In this document: one piece after another, positions 20,903-30,392 of the stretch
Numbering within the stretch: position 1 is the first letter of the stretch
How the letters are laid out: the number at the start of each line of letters is the position of its first letter
Assembly: GCF_003206575.1 (NCBI RefSeq)
Contig: NZ_PZJO01000001.1
Coordinates: forward strand, 497,720 to 561,719
From: Salinicola endophyticus
Lineage (GTDB): Bacteria > Pseudomonadota > Gammaproteobacteria > Pseudomonadales > Halomonadaceae
DNA: 64,000 nucleotides
Reading direction: 5' to 3'
The notes under the pieces: model-generated
What the model was told of the DNA's origin: nothing
What the model saw: the letters and a program-made list of their open reading frames with translations, nothing else
The model's database searches: none
Program-made: the position numbers and the translations under genes

Positions 20903-21787
20903 TCACGCGGTCTCGATCCCGGCCAGCTGCAGCGCCTCGCCGACGCTGCCGTGGTAGCGCTCGGAGAGCCAGGTCAGCGGCAGGCGAATGCCCTTGTCGG
21001 CGTAGCCCATGCGGTTGAGCGCCCACTTCACCGGGATCGGGTTGGACTCGATTCCCAGCGCGGTGTGCAGCGGCGCCAGGCGCGCGTTGATCTGGTGGGC
21101 TCGCTCGTGGTTGCCGCCGGCGGCGGCCACGCACAGCTCGTGCATCGCCTTGGGCGCGACATTGGCGGTCACCGAGATGTCGCCATGGCCGCCCATCAGC
21201 ATGAAGTCACAGGCGGTGGGATCATCGCCGGAGTAGAGCGCGAAGTCGCTGCCCTTGAGACGCTCGATCAGCTCCTCGGCGCGCTCCAGGTTGCCGGTGG
21301 CATCCTTGAGCCCGACGATGCGCTCCAGCTCGGCGAGACGGAAGACGGTCTCGTTGTAGATATCCGAGCAGGTGCGCCCCGGCACGTTGTAGAGAATGAT
21401 CGGCAGCTCGCTGGCCTCGGCGACCGCCTTGAAGTGCTGGTACAAACCTTCCTGGGTCGGCTTGTTGTAGTAGGGCGCCACGGACAGGCAGCAGTCGGCA
21501 CCGACCTCGCTGGCGTAGCGCGCCAGCTCCACCGCCTCGGCGGTGTTGTTGGCCCCGGTCCCGGCGATCACCGGAATGCGCCCGCCGACCTCTTCCACCA
21601 CGGTGCGGATCACGTCGAAGTGCTCGGCGAACGACATGGTGGTCGGCTCACCGGTGGTGCCGGCGGCGACGATGGCGTCGGTCCCCTGATCGAGATGGAA
21701 ATTCACCAGACGACGCAGCGCCTCCCAGTCGATCTCGCCTCCGGCCTTCATCGGTGTCGCCAAGGCGACGATGCTGCCTGTGATCAT
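20903..21787 (-). CDS. dapA: 4-hydroxy-tetrahydrodipicolinate synthase
   Basis: 294 residues. Condenses pyruvate with aspartate semialdehyde in the lysine and peptidoglycan pathway. Motifs: [10 protein letters not shown] (substrate loop), the catalytic Tyr region [21 protein letters not shown], and the Schiff-base Lys in [10 protein letters not shown] chose ATG 21787, which begins [13 protein letters not shown]. It is the first gene of the dapA-bamC-MBL-purC block, divergent from bcp; E. coli has gcvR in the corresponding gap, which is absent here. Confidence 0.96.
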   Translation of the reverse strand: MITGSIVALATPMKAGGEIDWEALRRLVNFHLDQGTDAIVAAGTTGEPTTMSFAEHFDVIRTVVEEVGGRIPVIAGTGANNTAEAVELARYASEVGADCCLSVAPYYNKPTQEGLYQHFKAVAEASELPIILYNVPGRTCSDIYNETVFRLAELERIVGLKDATGNLERAEELIERLKGSDFALYSGDDPTACDFMLMGGHGDISVTANVAPKAMHELCVAAAGGNHERAHQINARLAPLHTALGIESNPIPVKWALNRMGYADKGIRLPLTWLSERYHGSVGEALQLAGIETA

Positions 21788-22141
21788 GTTGCGGTTCTCT
21801 CCCTTATGACCTGACGGGCGCATGGGCCTGACACAGGATTCCAAGACGCGGGCCGAGAATGGAGACCATCGCCAGGCCCGATAGGCCGCTACGGACGCCC
21901 GCGGCACTGCCCGCGCTACGCAAATTTCGCAAACACCGAATGGTACTCAGGCTACCGCGGCCTGTACAGCCGCGCCGCCGCCCCTGCTGCCCATTGCGGA
22001 GCCAGCGCCGATGCCACGGCAGCGCCACCGAGCATTGACCGCCGAGATCGGCTATCGTTCGATGCCAGTGGCACGCCGACTCGCATGACCGGTCGACGCC
22101 TGCCCCTGTTTCCACGTCGTCACAGCTCATGGGAGGCCAGC
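21788..22141. other. divergent gap between dapA and bcp
   Basis: 354 bases with a locally AT-richer stretch near 21918-21955 containing a TTTGCG direct repeat on the minus strand. It presumably holds promoters for both genes, but no convincing -35/-10 pair was found. GGGAGG before 22142 is the bcp ribosome-binding site. No gcvR-like reading frame is present. Confidence 0.45.
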
Positions 22142-22612
22142 ATGACACTCAGCATCGGACAACCGGTCGAGGACTTCACCGCCGACGCCACCAGCGACAC
22201 CACCTTCCGCCTCAGCGACTATCGCGGCCAACAGGTGGTGATCTACTTCTATCCCAAGGACAGCACCCCCGGCTGTACCACCGAAGGGGGCGACTTCCGC
22301 GACAACATCGACGCCTTCCGCGCCGCCAATACCGTAGTGGTCGGGGTCTCCCGGGACGGTCTCAAGGCGCACGAGAACTTCAAGGCCAAGCAGGGCTTTC
22401 CGTTCGAGCTGATCTCGGATCGCGACGAAGCGCTGTGCCGTCAGTTCGACGTGATCAAGCTCAAGAAGATGTATGGCAAGGAGCACCTGGGCGTGGAGCG
22501 CAGCACCTTCCTGATCGACGCCGAGGGCAAGCTCGCCCGCGAGTGGCGCGGGGTCAAGGTACCGGGCCACGTCGACGAGGTGCTCGCCGCGGCCCAGGAA
22601 CTCAACGGCTGA
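22142..22612 (+). CDS. bcp: thioredoxin-dependent peroxiredoxin Bcp
   Basis: 156 residues (E. coli Bcp 156). Reduces hydrogen peroxide and organic peroxides. The peroxidatic Cys45 lies in STPGCTTEGGDF; the position of the E. coli resolving Cys50 is Gly50, so this is the variant that must use another thiol or form a mixed disulfide. GVERSTFLIDAEG and the C-terminal PGHVDEVL are typical. GGGAGG precedes the ATG. Convergent with perM, six bases apart. Confidence 0.94.
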   Translation: MTLSIGQPVEDFTADATSDTTFRLSDYRGQQVVIYFYPKDSTPGCTTEGGDFRDNIDAFRAANTVVVGVSRDGLKAHENFKAKQGFPFELISDRDEALCRQFDVIKLKKMYGKEHLGVERSTFLIDAEGKLAREWRGVKVPGHVDEVLAAAQELNG

Positions 22613-22618
22613 ACACCC

Positions 22619-23701
22619 TCATTGGGAATTGATCTCGGCCTGGCTGGCGATACCGCGCGGCCAGGCCTGGACCAGCGCCTTGATCAAGGTCGCCAGGGGG
22701 ATGGCGAAGAAGATGCCCCAGAAGCCCCACAGCCCGCCGAAGAAGAGCACCGCCAGGATGATCGAGACCGGGTGCAGATCGACCGCTTCCGAGAACAGGA
22801 TCGGCACCAGCACGTTGCCGTCCAGCGCCTGCAGAATGGCGTAGGCCAGCAGCACGTAGAAGAACTGCTCGCCCATGCCGAAGTGAAAGCCCGCTACCGC
22901 GGCGACCGGTAGCGTGGCCACCGCGGCGCCGATATAGGGCACCAGTACCGATAGCCCCACCATCAGCCCGAGCAGCGCCGCGTAGGGCAGCCCGAAGGCC
23001 CAGAAGGTGATGAAGGCAACGCTGCCGACGATGATGATCTCGATGGTCTTGCCACGCACGTAGTTGGCGATCTGGTCGTCCATCTCCTGCCACACCCGGG
23101 TCATCAGGGTGCGCTGGCGCGGCAGCAGCGAAAGCAGGAAGGCGACCAGGCGTTCGCGATCCTTGAGCATGAAGAAGACCAGGATCGGCACCAGCACCAG
23201 ATAGATGATCAGCGCCATCAGACTGCCCAGCGAGGCGAGCGACAGGGTCAGCGCACGCTGGCCCAGGGTGGAAGCCTGGCGCCCGGCGGAGGCGATCCAG
23301 CCCTGGATCTGATCCGGCGTCACCACCGTGGGATAGCGCGCCTGCAGCTCGTCGAGCCAGAGCTGGCTGCTGGCGAACATGCGCGGCGCCTCCTGTACAA
23401 GCTCCATCAGCTGATTCCACACCAGCGGCAGCACGACCAGCGCCAGCGCCAGCAGCGCACCGAGGAAGAGCAGGAACACCAGCCCCACCGCCAGCAGGCG
23501 CGGCAGCCCGCGACGTTCGAGCCAGCCCACCACCCCCTGCAGCAGAAAGGCCACGACCAGCGCGGTGAAAAAGGGCGCCAGCGCCTGCCCCATCCAGATC
23601 ACCACGGCGAAACCGCCGATCAGCAGCGCCAGCAGGACGATCGCCTGTTCGTCGGAGAGGTAGCGCTCGAACCACTGCCGCAATACGCCTTTCAAACTCA
23701 T
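22619..23701 (-). CDS. perM: AI-2E family transporter / PerM-like permease
   Basis: 360 residues with about eight membrane helices and a larger loop around residues 120-165 (AIRFASS-type region, here ending in TVVTPDQIQGW). Helix motifs VPYIGAAVATLPVA and the C-terminal LFFGGLWGFWGIFFAIPLA are diagnostic of the PerM/YfgO branch of the AI-2E exporter family. The substrate in E. coli is uncertain. The start overlaps the upstream tusA-like stop by four bases. The neighbour bepA is also its neighbour in E. coli. Confidence 0.88.
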   Translation of the reverse strand: MSLKGVLRQWFERYLSDEQAIVLLALLIGGFAVVIWMGQALAPFFTALVVAFLLQGVVGWLERRGLPRLLAVGLVFLLFLGALLALALVVLPLVWNQLMELVQEAPRMFASSQLWLDELQARYPTVVTPDQIQGWIASAGRQASTLGQRALTLSLASLGSLMALIIYLVLVPILVFFMLKDRERLVAFLLSLLPRQRTLMTRVWQEMDDQIANYVRGKTIEIIIVGSVAFITFWAFGLPYAALLGLMVGLSVLVPYIGAAVATLPVAAVAGFHFGMGEQFFYVLLAYAILQALDGNVLVPILFSEAVDLHPVSIILAVLFFGGLWGFWGIFFAIPLATLIKALVQAWPRGIASQAEINSQ

Positions 23702-23949
23702 GCCTCGCTATCCTTACCCATCTTGCGCAGCCAGTAACGGTAGCTGCCCGCCTCGGCCGTGCGGTCGACCAGCGTATGTCGGCTGTGTGCGGCGAAACTG
23801 GCAAAATCCTGCCACGAGCCGGCGTCGGTCGCGACCACCTCGAGCAGCTCCCCCGGCTGCATGCCGGCAAGCGCCTGCTTGGCCTTGAGCAGTGGTAACG
23901 GACAGCTCAGACCCGAGGCGTCGAGCCGATGATCGGGGGCGTGAGACAT
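23698..23949 (-). CDS. TusA/YeeD-like sulfur-carrier protein
   Basis: 83 residues, SirA/TusA fold. The conserved Cys16-Pro motif is in LSCPLPLLKAKQALAGM, and the C-terminal half (AGSWQDFASFAAHSRHTL) resembles the family's helix 2. It carries persulfide sulfur to an acceptor; which one is unknown. It is translationally coupled to perM (ATGA overlap). Not necessarily the tRNA-thiolation TusA, since several paralogues exist in such genomes. Confidence 0.85.
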   Translation of the reverse strand: MSHAPDHRLDASGLSCPLPLLKAKQALAGMQPGELLEVVATDAGSWQDFASFAAHSRHTLVDRTAEAGSYRYWLRKMGKDSEA

Positions 23950-24104
23950 GACACTTCCTGCATCGGTTGAGTGGGCACCGTGGCGACAGTTGCATACCCT
24001 GGGGTTTGCAGGCAACGTCTGCCACAGGCTGCGGTCGAAGGCATCATAGCGCAGAACCGACAACGACTTCCGTCGCTTTCGTCGACGTCCATACGAGAAG
24101 GTCG

Positions 24105-25592
24105 ATGATCAAGAGATTGCATGCGCGCGCATCGCGCAGACTGCTGCTGGGCTCGCTGGCCGCCGCCGCTCTCTGGCTCACCGGGGCGCCAGTCCAAGCA
24201 CAGCAGAACCCTCAGCTGCCTGGCATGGGCAGCTATCAGCTGCCGGACATGGGCAGTACCAGCGCCACCGTCACCACCAGCGACGAGCATCGCCTCGGCC
24301 GCGCCTGGCTACGCCAGTTCCGCGCCCATACCGACCCCTGGCAGGACCCCATCGCCCAGACCTACATCCAGTCGCTACTCGCTCGGCTGGTGCCCTACAG
24401 CGGCGTCGACGACCAACTGGTTGTCACGCTGATCGATAGCCGCCTGCTCAACGCCTTCGCCGTGCCCGGCGGTATCGTCGGGGTCAACGCCGGCCTATTC
24501 GCCTCGGCCCCGGACGAGGACGAGTTCGCCGCGGTACTGGCCCACGAGCTGGGCCACCTGGCCCAGCGCCACTATGCCCGGCGCATGGCACGCATCGAGC
24601 AGACCCAGCTACCGACCATGGCCGCCATGCTCGCGGGGATGATCATCGCCGCTGGCGGCGGCGGTGGCGCCGGTCTGGCGACCATGGTCGGCTCCACCGC
24701 CGCCTTCGCCCAGGACCAGCTGGCCTACTCGCGGCGCTTCGAGCAGGAGGCCGACCGCGTAGGGCTCAACGCCATGGCCAAGGCCGGCTTCGACCCGCAG
24801 GCGATGCCGAAGATGTTCCGCTCGCTGCAGAAGCTGGCCACGCTGCAGGGCGGCAACCCACCGGAGTTTCTGCTCACCCACCCGGTCACCGAATCGCGCA
24901 TCAGCGACACCCAGGCGCGTGCCGACCAACTGCCCTCGCCGCCCGCCCACGACGACACGGCCTACGCCATGGTGCGCGCCCGCGCGCTGGTGCTGCTCAA
25001 CCAGAACACGCCCTCCCAGGCGCTCACCGAACTCGAGCAGGATCACCCGCCCGAGGCGGCGGTGCGCTACCTGAAGGCGCTGCTGGCGGCCCGGCAAGCC
25101 CACTACAGCGAAGCGCTGGCGACACTCGATGCACTGGCCAAGACCCACCCGGATCTATCGATGATTCCCGCCACCGCGGCACAGATCGCCTTCGAGGCCA
25201 ACGACCGCCCCGGCGCCCTGGCGCGCGCGCGGCGCATCCTGCGGCTCTCCCCAGGCTACTTCCCGGCGCAGTGGGTCGAGGCGGAAGCGCTTTTGCAGAT
25301 GCAGCCGGACCAGGCCTTCGACGTGCTACGCAGCATGAGCGAACAGTACCCCGAAGACCCCAACGTGTTCGGCCTGCTGGCCGAAGCCGCCGGTCGCAGC
25401 GGGCGCGAGGTCTGGGGCCAGCTGGCACGGGCCGAACAGCTGCAGCTGGAGGGGCAGATCGACACCGCGATCCGCCAGCTCGACTCGGCCAGCAAGAGTG
25501 CCAAGCGCAGCGGCGACTACGCCATGGCGAGCCGGATCGAGCAGCGTCGCAAGGATTTTCTCGACTATCGCGACGCGATGCAGAACTTCTGA
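24105..25592 (+). CDS. bepA: periplasmic M48 metalloprotease/chaperone BepA
   Basis: 495 residues. Signal peptide to about residue 32 (ending GAPVQA), a peptidase domain with zinc motif AVLAHELGHLAQRH and downstream Glu in RRFEQEADRVGLNA, then a C-terminal TPR-rich region (about 300-490, e.g. ALTELEQDHPPEAAVRYL). Matches E. coli BepA (YfgC), which degrades stalled LptD or BamA and promotes LptD maturation at the BAM complex. AGAAGG precedes the ATG. Divergent from tusA-like/perM. Confidence 0.93.
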   Translation: MIKRLHARASRRLLLGSLAAAALWLTGAPVQAQQNPQLPGMGSYQLPDMGSTSATVTTSDEHRLGRAWLRQFRAHTDPWQDPIAQTYIQSLLARLVPYSGVDDQLVVTLIDSRLLNAFAVPGGIVGVNAGLFASAPDEDEFAAVLAHELGHLAQRHYARRMARIEQTQLPTMAAMLAGMIIAAGGGGGAGLATMVGSTAAFAQDQLAYSRRFEQEADRVGLNAMAKAGFDPQAMPKMFRSLQKLATLQGGNPPEFLLTHPVTESRISDTQARADQLPSPPAHDDTAYAMVRARALVLLNQNTPSQALTELEQDHPPEAAVRYLKALLAARQAHYSEALATLDALAKTHPDLSMIPATAAQIAFEANDRPGALARARRILRLSPGYFPAQWVEAEALLQMQPDQAFDVLRSMSEQYPEDPNVFGLLAEAAGRSGREVWGQLARAEQLQLEGQIDTAIRQLDSASKSAKRSGDYAMASRIEQRRKDFLDYRDAMQNF

Positions 25593-25632
25593 CAACGCCT
25601 CGACGCAGTGCCATCAGCAGCCGCTGCTCGAT

Positions 25633-26826
25633 CTACCCATCCGTCAGCGCGGCAGCGACCGCATCGAACAGCCGCATCGGTTCGATCACCATCCGCCCCA
25701 TCGGCTTGGGGGCCGCGGCGTGCTGCACGATCACCAGCTCGCGGCGCGGATTGACGTAGAGATACTGACCATGGATGCCGCGCGCGGCGAAGGCGCGGTC
25801 GCGGCGCGAAGGCTCGGTCCAGCCGCTCCACCACATGTAGCCGTAGTCGACCGACTCGCCGCCGACGAGAACGCTCGGTTGCGTGGCTTCGGCGATCCAG
25901 CCCGCCGGCAGCAGAGACGTCCCCGCCACGCAGCCGCCTTCGAGCAGGAACTGGCCGAAGCGGGCGTAGTCGCGCAGGGTCGCGGCGATACCGCTGCCGC
26001 CGATCTCGATACCCTGGGGCGATGCCAGCCACCAGGTGGCATCCGCCTCCATGCCGAAGGGTTGCCACAGTTTCTGGGCCAGGTAGTCGGCCAGCGGGCA
26101 CCCCACGGCGCGGCTGACCATCTCCGCCAGGATCTGGGTCTCGCCGGTACTGTAGTTGTGCCGCGTGCCCGGCGGTGCCACCCGCGGCAGCTTCGCCATT
26201 ACCGCCATCGCCGCTCCAGGGCGCTGTTCGAGCTGGGCCGCCAGCAGCGCTCGACGGTCTGAGCCAGGGTCGGTGTAGGTCTCGTTCCAGCCCACCCCGG
26301 AAGCCATCATCAGCAGCTCGCGCAGGGTCACCTCGGTATAGGCACTGCCGGCCAGCGCCGGAACGTAGTCGCCCACCCGCGCAGCCAGCCCCTCGGCGAT
26401 GGCACCGTCGTGGATCGCCATACCGGCGAGCGTCGACGTCACCGACTTGGCCACCGACATCGACATCCAGCGGGTATCGGGGCCGTTGCCACGCTGATAG
26501 GTCTCGTAGCGGATCTGCCCACGGTGCAGCACCAGCAGGCCGGTGACGCTGTTCAGCGCCAGATAGTCGTAGAGGTCGTAGCGCTCATCGGCCACCGCCA
26601 CGCTGATCTCGCCCAGCCCCCTGGGCGAGCGCGACAACTCACGCACCGGCCCGCCAGCGGCGATGGTGCGCGACGGAAACAGCCGCTGGATATTGCGATA
26701 GGTCGCCACCGCCAGATCCGGAGTCAGGTGACCCGAGTAGGCATCGGTGACGCTACCGATCGGCTCCTCGGCGTGGCGGTAGCCGGCGGCACGGGAAGCG
26801 GTGTGGTCGAGTGACCCTGGGGGCAT
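25633..26826 (-). CDS. beta-lactamase-fold serine hydrolase (class C/EstB type)
   Basis: 397 residues. The Ser-x-x-Lys motif is SMSVAKSVTSTLAGM; the second motif is HNYSTGETQ, as in the 6-aminohexanoate-dimer hydrolase/EstB branch, rather than Tyr-x-Asn. The C-terminal GIHGQYLYVNPRRELVIV resembles the third motif region. There is no signal peptide, so it is probably cytoplasmic and an esterase or amide hydrolase rather than a penicillin-resistance enzyme. I chose ATG 26826, preceded by GAGGAG, over a Met 12 codons upstream. Confidence 0.8.
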   Translation of the reverse strand: MPPGSLDHTASRAAGYRHAEEPIGSVTDAYSGHLTPDLAVATYRNIQRLFPSRTIAAGGPVRELSRSPRGLGEISVAVADERYDLYDYLALNSVTGLLVLHRGQIRYETYQRGNGPDTRWMSMSVAKSVTSTLAGMAIHDGAIAEGLAARVGDYVPALAGSAYTEVTLRELLMMASGVGWNETYTDPGSDRRALLAAQLEQRPGAAMAVMAKLPRVAPPGTRHNYSTGETQILAEMVSRAVGCPLADYLAQKLWQPFGMEADATWWLASPQGIEIGGSGIAATLRDYARFGQFLLEGGCVAGTSLLPAGWIAEATQPSVLVGGESVDYGYMWWSGWTEPSRRDRAFAARGIHGQYLYVNPRRELVIVQHAAAPKPMGRMVIEPMRLFDAVAAALTDG

Positions 26827-27017
26827 GGCGATTCTCCTCGGCGAATCCCCCATCTCTATCACAGTTACATGCCACGTGGCGCCGCGCGCTCACCTGCCGT
26901 ATCGACAGAAGCGACAACGCAGACACCGCAGGCCGTGGGTCAATAGGAAACGGGCAATGGGAAGTGGGCAACTGGAAACGGAACGACGTGCGAGGGAGCG
27001 CGAAAACAAAGAAGCAA

Positions 27018-27093
27018 TGGTGGGTCGTGTAGGATTCGAACCTACGACCAATTGGTTAAAAGCCAACTGCTCTACCAACTGAGCTAACGACCC
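27018..27093 (-). tRNA. tRNA-Lys (anticodon UUU), copy 3 of 3
   Basis: 76 bases including an encoded CCA. The acceptor stem GGGTCGT pairs with ACGACCC; the anticodon loop CTTTTAA holds TTT; the T-loop is TTCGAAT. It appears identical to the two upstream copies and is the last in the transcript. Confidence 0.97.
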
Positions 27094-27155
27094 ATTGCAC
27101 ACGACCGACGAAGGTGTCGAGTCGCTTGCCGAAAAACGGCGAGGGGGGAGATCGA

Positions 27156-27231
27156 TGGTGGGTCGTGTAGGATTCGAACCTACGACCAATTGGTTAAAAG
27201 CCAACTGCTCTACCAACTGAGCTAACGACCC
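27156..27231 (-). tRNA. tRNA-Lys (anticodon UUU), copy 2 of 3
   Basis: 76 bases with encoded CCA; same cloverleaf as its neighbours. A 62-base spacer separates it from copy 3 and a 32-base spacer from copy 1. Confidence 0.97.
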
Positions 27232-27263
27232 AAAACTTGCAAACTGCATCGACCCGTCGGCGG

Positions 27264-27339
27264 TGGTGGGTCGTGTAGGATTCGAACCTACGACCAATTG
27301 GTTAAAAGCCAACTGCTCTACCAACTGAGCTAACGACCC
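27264..27339 (-). tRNA. tRNA-Lys (anticodon UUU), copy 1 of 3
   Basis: 76 bases with encoded CCA; first in the transcript, 17 bases downstream of a strong -10 box. Confidence 0.97.
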
Positions 27340-27356
27340 TTACCGACTGGGCGCAC

Positions 27357-27385
27357 ATATTACTGGTAAGCCCCGGAGCAGGCAA
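27357..27385 (-). promoter_or_regulatory. sigma-70 promoter of the tRNA-Lys array
   Basis: On the minus strand TTGCCT (27380-27385) and TAATAT (27357-27362) are separated by 17 bases. The bases after the -10 (GTGCGCCC) form a G+C-rich discriminator, as in stringently controlled stable-RNA promoters. Confidence 0.75.
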
Positions 27386-27510
27386 GCGTTTTTTCTCACC
27401 CACCTGCACCGACTCTGCACCACGCCGCTGATGCCAAGCACACGCCAAGGCGACGAGACGAACCAGCGTCGAGGAGACGCTGGCCCGGCATCGGTCAAGC
27501 CGCCAAGACG

Positions 27511-28374
27511 TCAGGCGTCGCGCCGCGGCCGCCGCGGTTTTTTCATCGCCGTGACCGGGCGCCGCTTGTTCTTGTCGCGGCTCCAGCGATTCTTCTCATC
27601 CGGGGTCAGCTCCGGCACCTTGCGCGGCTCCAGCCCGGCCATGTTGGAGAGTTCGTCGATCTCGTCCTGGGAGAGTTCGAGCCACTCGCCAGCCTTGGCG
27701 CGCTTGTCGAGAAAGATATTGCCGTAGCGCACGCGCTTGAGCCGGCTCACGGTCAGCCCCTGGGACTCCCACAGCCGGCGCACCTCTCGGTTGCGCCCTT
27801 CGAGGATCACCACGTGGAACCAGGTGTTGATGCCTTCGCCGCCGAACTCCTGAACGTCGGTGAAGCGCGCCGGGCCATCCTCGAGCATCACACCCTCGAC
27901 CATGTTGACCACGTGCTCGCGCTGCACCTCGCCCATGACGCGCACGGCGTACTCACGCTCGATCTGGTGCGACGGGTGCATCAGCCGGTTGGCCAGCTCG
28001 CCGTCGGTGGTGAACAGCAGCAACCCGCTGGTGTTGATGTCGAGACGACCGATCGCGATCCAGCGCTCGCCCTTCAGACGCGGCAGCCGCTCGAACACGG
28101 TGCGTCGCCCTTCCGGGTCCTTGCGCGTGCACAGCTCGCCTTCCGGCTTGTTGTACATGATCACCCGGCGCGGCACCTCGTCGGTGGCGCGCAGGTTGAC
28201 CGGGCGGTCGTCGAGGGTAACCCGGTCACGCGCGCCGACCCGGTCGCCCAGGGTGGCGACACTGCCATTGACCTTGACGCGCCCGGCGCCGATCGCGGTC
28301 TCCATCTCACGGCGCGAGCCGTAGCCGGCCCGGGCCAGCACTTTCTGCAGTTTTTCGGTATTGGTGTCTGTCAT
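27511..28374 (-). CDS. rluB: 23S rRNA pseudouridine(2605) synthase RluB
   Basis: 287 residues. N-terminal S4 RNA-binding domain (about 8-60, [18 protein letters not shown]), then the RsuA/RluB catalytic domain with Asp in [15 protein letters not shown] and the strand [13 protein letters not shown] basic C-terminal tail ([17 protein letters not shown]) is typical of RluB. It follows scpA-scpB, a widely conserved order. The gap to scpB is only 38 bases, so one operon is likely. Confidence 0.93.
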   Translation of the reverse strand: MTDTNTEKLQKVLARAGYGSRREMETAIGAGRVKVNGSVATLGDRVGARDRVTLDDRPVNLRATDEVPRRVIMYNKPEGELCTRKDPEGRRTVFERLPRLKGERWIAIGRLDINTSGLLLFTTDGELANRLMHPSHQIEREYAVRVMGEVQREHVVNMVEGVMLEDGPARFTDVQEFGGEGINTWFHVVILEGRNREVRRLWESQGLTVSRLKRVRYGNIFLDKRAKAGEWLELSQDEIDELSNMAGLEPRKVPELTPDEKNRWSRDKNKRRPVTAMKKPRRPRRDA

Positions 28375-28412
28375 GGGTCTATCGATGCCTCATCGGCTGC
28401 GGGAAGCCAGGC

Positions 28413-29297
28413 TCAGGGATCCTGTTCGTCCGAGGCTTCCGGGGTGTCCGCGTCCGTGACGTCGGCCGTGGAGTCTGGCTCCGCGGCCTGGCGCTGGCGG
28501 GCGCGTTCGGCCAGTCGTGCGTCGAGCTCGGCAAAACTCAACGACTGGCCGGGGGACGCCGTCTCGGCGTGCTCGCCTGCGTCGGAGAGTGCCGACGCTG
28601 CCGAAGATACTGTCTGTTCATCGCCGCTCGGCGTATCACTCTCCACCGCGGGCATCTCGCTCTCCGCCCCGGGGCTCTCGGTCTCTGCTCCGGGTGCGCT
28701 GTCAGCGCTCGCGGCATCCTCCGTGGACAGCGCGGTCTCGAAGGTCTCGAAGTGCTTCAGCTCGTGCATCGGCGGTAGCGCATCGAGACTCTTAAGCCCC
28801 AGGGCATCGAGAAACGCCCGGGTGGTGGCATACACTGCCGGGCGCCCGGGGACGTCACGCTGGCCCACGGCACGAATCCAGCCGCGCTCGACCAGGGTCC
28901 GCATGATCGAGCTCGACACCGCCACGCCGCGCACCTCCTCGATGTCGCCGCGGGTCACCGGTTGACGATAGGCGATCAGCGCCAGCGTCTCCAGCAGCGC
29001 CCGCGAGTAGCGCTGCGGACGCTCGTCCCACAGTCGCGAGACCCACGGCGAGTAGCGCTGACGAATACGCACCTGATAGCCGGAGGCGGACTCCATCAGC
29101 TCCAGCGCACTCCCCGCGAGCAGGCGCTCGGAGAGCTTGTTGAGCGACTCTCGAATCGCCGCCCGCGAGGGCGGCTTGCCCTCGTCGAACACCGCTTCGA
29201 TCCGCTCCAGCGACAGCGGCTCGCCCGCGGCCAGCAGCACGGCCTCGAGAATCTCGTCGAGCGCCGGCGTCACGTAGGGATCGGTCAGACGGTTCAT
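28413..29297 (-). CDS. scpB: SMC-associated segregation and condensation protein ScpB
   Basis: 294 residues. The two winged-helix domains occupy about residues 10-185 (LDEILEAVLLAAGEPLSLERI, RYSRALLETLALIAYRQPVT, GRPAVYATTRAFL). The tail from about 200 is Glu/Ser/Asp-rich low complexity and longer than in B. subtilis ScpB (197 residues in total). It forms a dimer that binds ScpA. The ATG lies 12 bases after the scpA stop with no strong ribosome-binding site, which suggests coupling to scpA translation. Confidence 0.92.
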   Translation of the reverse strand: MNRLTDPYVTPALDEILEAVLLAAGEPLSLERIEAVFDEGKPPSRAAIRESLNKLSERLLAGSALELMESASGYQVRIRQRYSPWVSRLWDERPQRYSRALLETLALIAYRQPVTRGDIEEVRGVAVSSSIMRTLVERGWIRAVGQRDVPGRPAVYATTRAFLDALGLKSLDALPPMHELKHFETFETALSTEDAASADSAPGAETESPGAESEMPAVESDTPSGDEQTVSSAASALSDAGEHAETASPGQSLSFAELDARLAERARQRQAAEPDSTADVTDADTPEASDEQDP

Positions 29298-29309
29298 GGT
29301 ATCGCTTCG

Positions 29310-30287
29310 CTATCGCTGCTGTCGGCCCGGCGGCGCGCCGGGATCAGTCGCGCCCGTCTCGGTATCGGTGGCGAAGACCGGCTCGTCCGCCGCCTCGTCC
29401 GTGATTCCGTCGGCGTCGAAGGCGGCCTCGACCCCCGCCTCAAGCGCCAGCCGCGCACGCACGTGGATCGGCGAGAGCGGCGCATTCTGCACGATTTCGA
29501 TCATCGACTCACGCGCTAATTCGAGAATCGCCATGAAGGTGACGATCACCCCGGCGCGCCCTTCGCGGGGGGTGAACAGCGCCTCGAACGGGGTGAATTG
29601 ATCGGCGCTGAGCCGCTGCATGATCGCCTGCATGCGATCGCGGGTCGACAGCGCCTCGCGGCTGATACGGTGCGACTGGCGCAGGTCGGCACGCTTGAGC
29701 ATCTGCCCCAGGGCGCCGAGCAGCTCGCCCAGTTCGACGTCCGGATGCACCACCCGCGGCGTGAGCGTGGGCAGCGCCGCCTGGGCCGGATGCCAGTCAC
29801 GCCCCAGGCGCGGCAGCGCGTCGAGTTCCTCGGCGGCGAGCTTGAGCTGCTCGTACTCCTGCAGCCGGCGGATCAGCTCGGCGCGGGGGTCCTCCTCGTC
29901 GTCGTCCGCGTCCGCCCTGGGCGGTCGTGGCAACAGGCTGCGCGATTTGATCTCGGTGAGCATCGCCGCCATCACCAGATACTCGCCGGCGAGATCGATC
30001 TCCATCGCCTGCATCAGCTCGACATACTCGACGTACTGATGGGTGATCGCAGCGACGTTGATCGCCAGGATATCCAGGTTATGGCGCCGGATCAGATAGA
30101 GCAGCAGATCCAGCGGCCCCTCGAAGGTCTCGAGGAAGACCTTGAGCGCCTCCGGGGGAATATAGAGATCCTCGGGCAGCTGGGTCAGCGTCTCGCCGTT
30201 GACCCGTACCACGAAATCCAGCGGCAGCTGCTCGGGTGACGCCGCGTCGGCGGCATCGGGTTCCTGCTCGGAATCGATCACGCCCAT
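29310..30287 (-). CDS. scpA: segregation and condensation protein ScpA (kleisin)
   Basis: 325 residues. The kleisin N-terminal signature is FEGPLDLLLYLIRRHNLDIL, then LAGEYLVMAAMLTEIKSRSLL; the C-terminal winged helix is in VTFMAILELARESMIEI. It bridges the two SMC heads and recruits ScpB for chromosome segregation. ATG 30287 is preceded by AGAGAGG. An acidic extension of about 35 residues precedes the core, and an acidic tail follows. Its upstream side borders the AT-rich gene inserted after the PQQ operon. Confidence 0.92.
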   Translation of the reverse strand: MGVIDSEQEPDAADAASPEQLPLDFVVRVNGETLTQLPEDLYIPPEALKVFLETFEGPLDLLLYLIRRHNLDILAINVAAITHQYVEYVELMQAMEIDLAGEYLVMAAMLTEIKSRSLLPRPPRADADDDEEDPRAELIRRLQEYEQLKLAAEELDALPRLGRDWHPAQAALPTLTPRVVHPDVELGELLGALGQMLKRADLRQSHRISREALSTRDRMQAIMQRLSADQFTPFEALFTPREGRAGVIVTFMAILELARESMIEIVQNAPLSPIHVRARLALEAGVEAAFDADGITDEAADEPVFATDTETGATDPGAPPGRQQR

Positions 30288-30392
30288 GTCGCCTCTCTGA
30301 AGCTGGTTAATGGAATGTGGCAAGTCTATCAGAGCAGATTCGGCAGAACCTGATTTAGCAGGCCTGCTTACCTCTCACATTAAAAACCACCC

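Noticed and set aside
21788-22141. Possible gcvR between dapA and bcp, as in E. coli
   Set aside because: No ACT-domain reading frame of suitable length is present in the gap.
27018-27339. Three 76-base direct repeats considered as a CRISPR-like array
   Set aside because: Each unit folds as tRNA-Lys with an encoded CCA, and the spacers are irregular.
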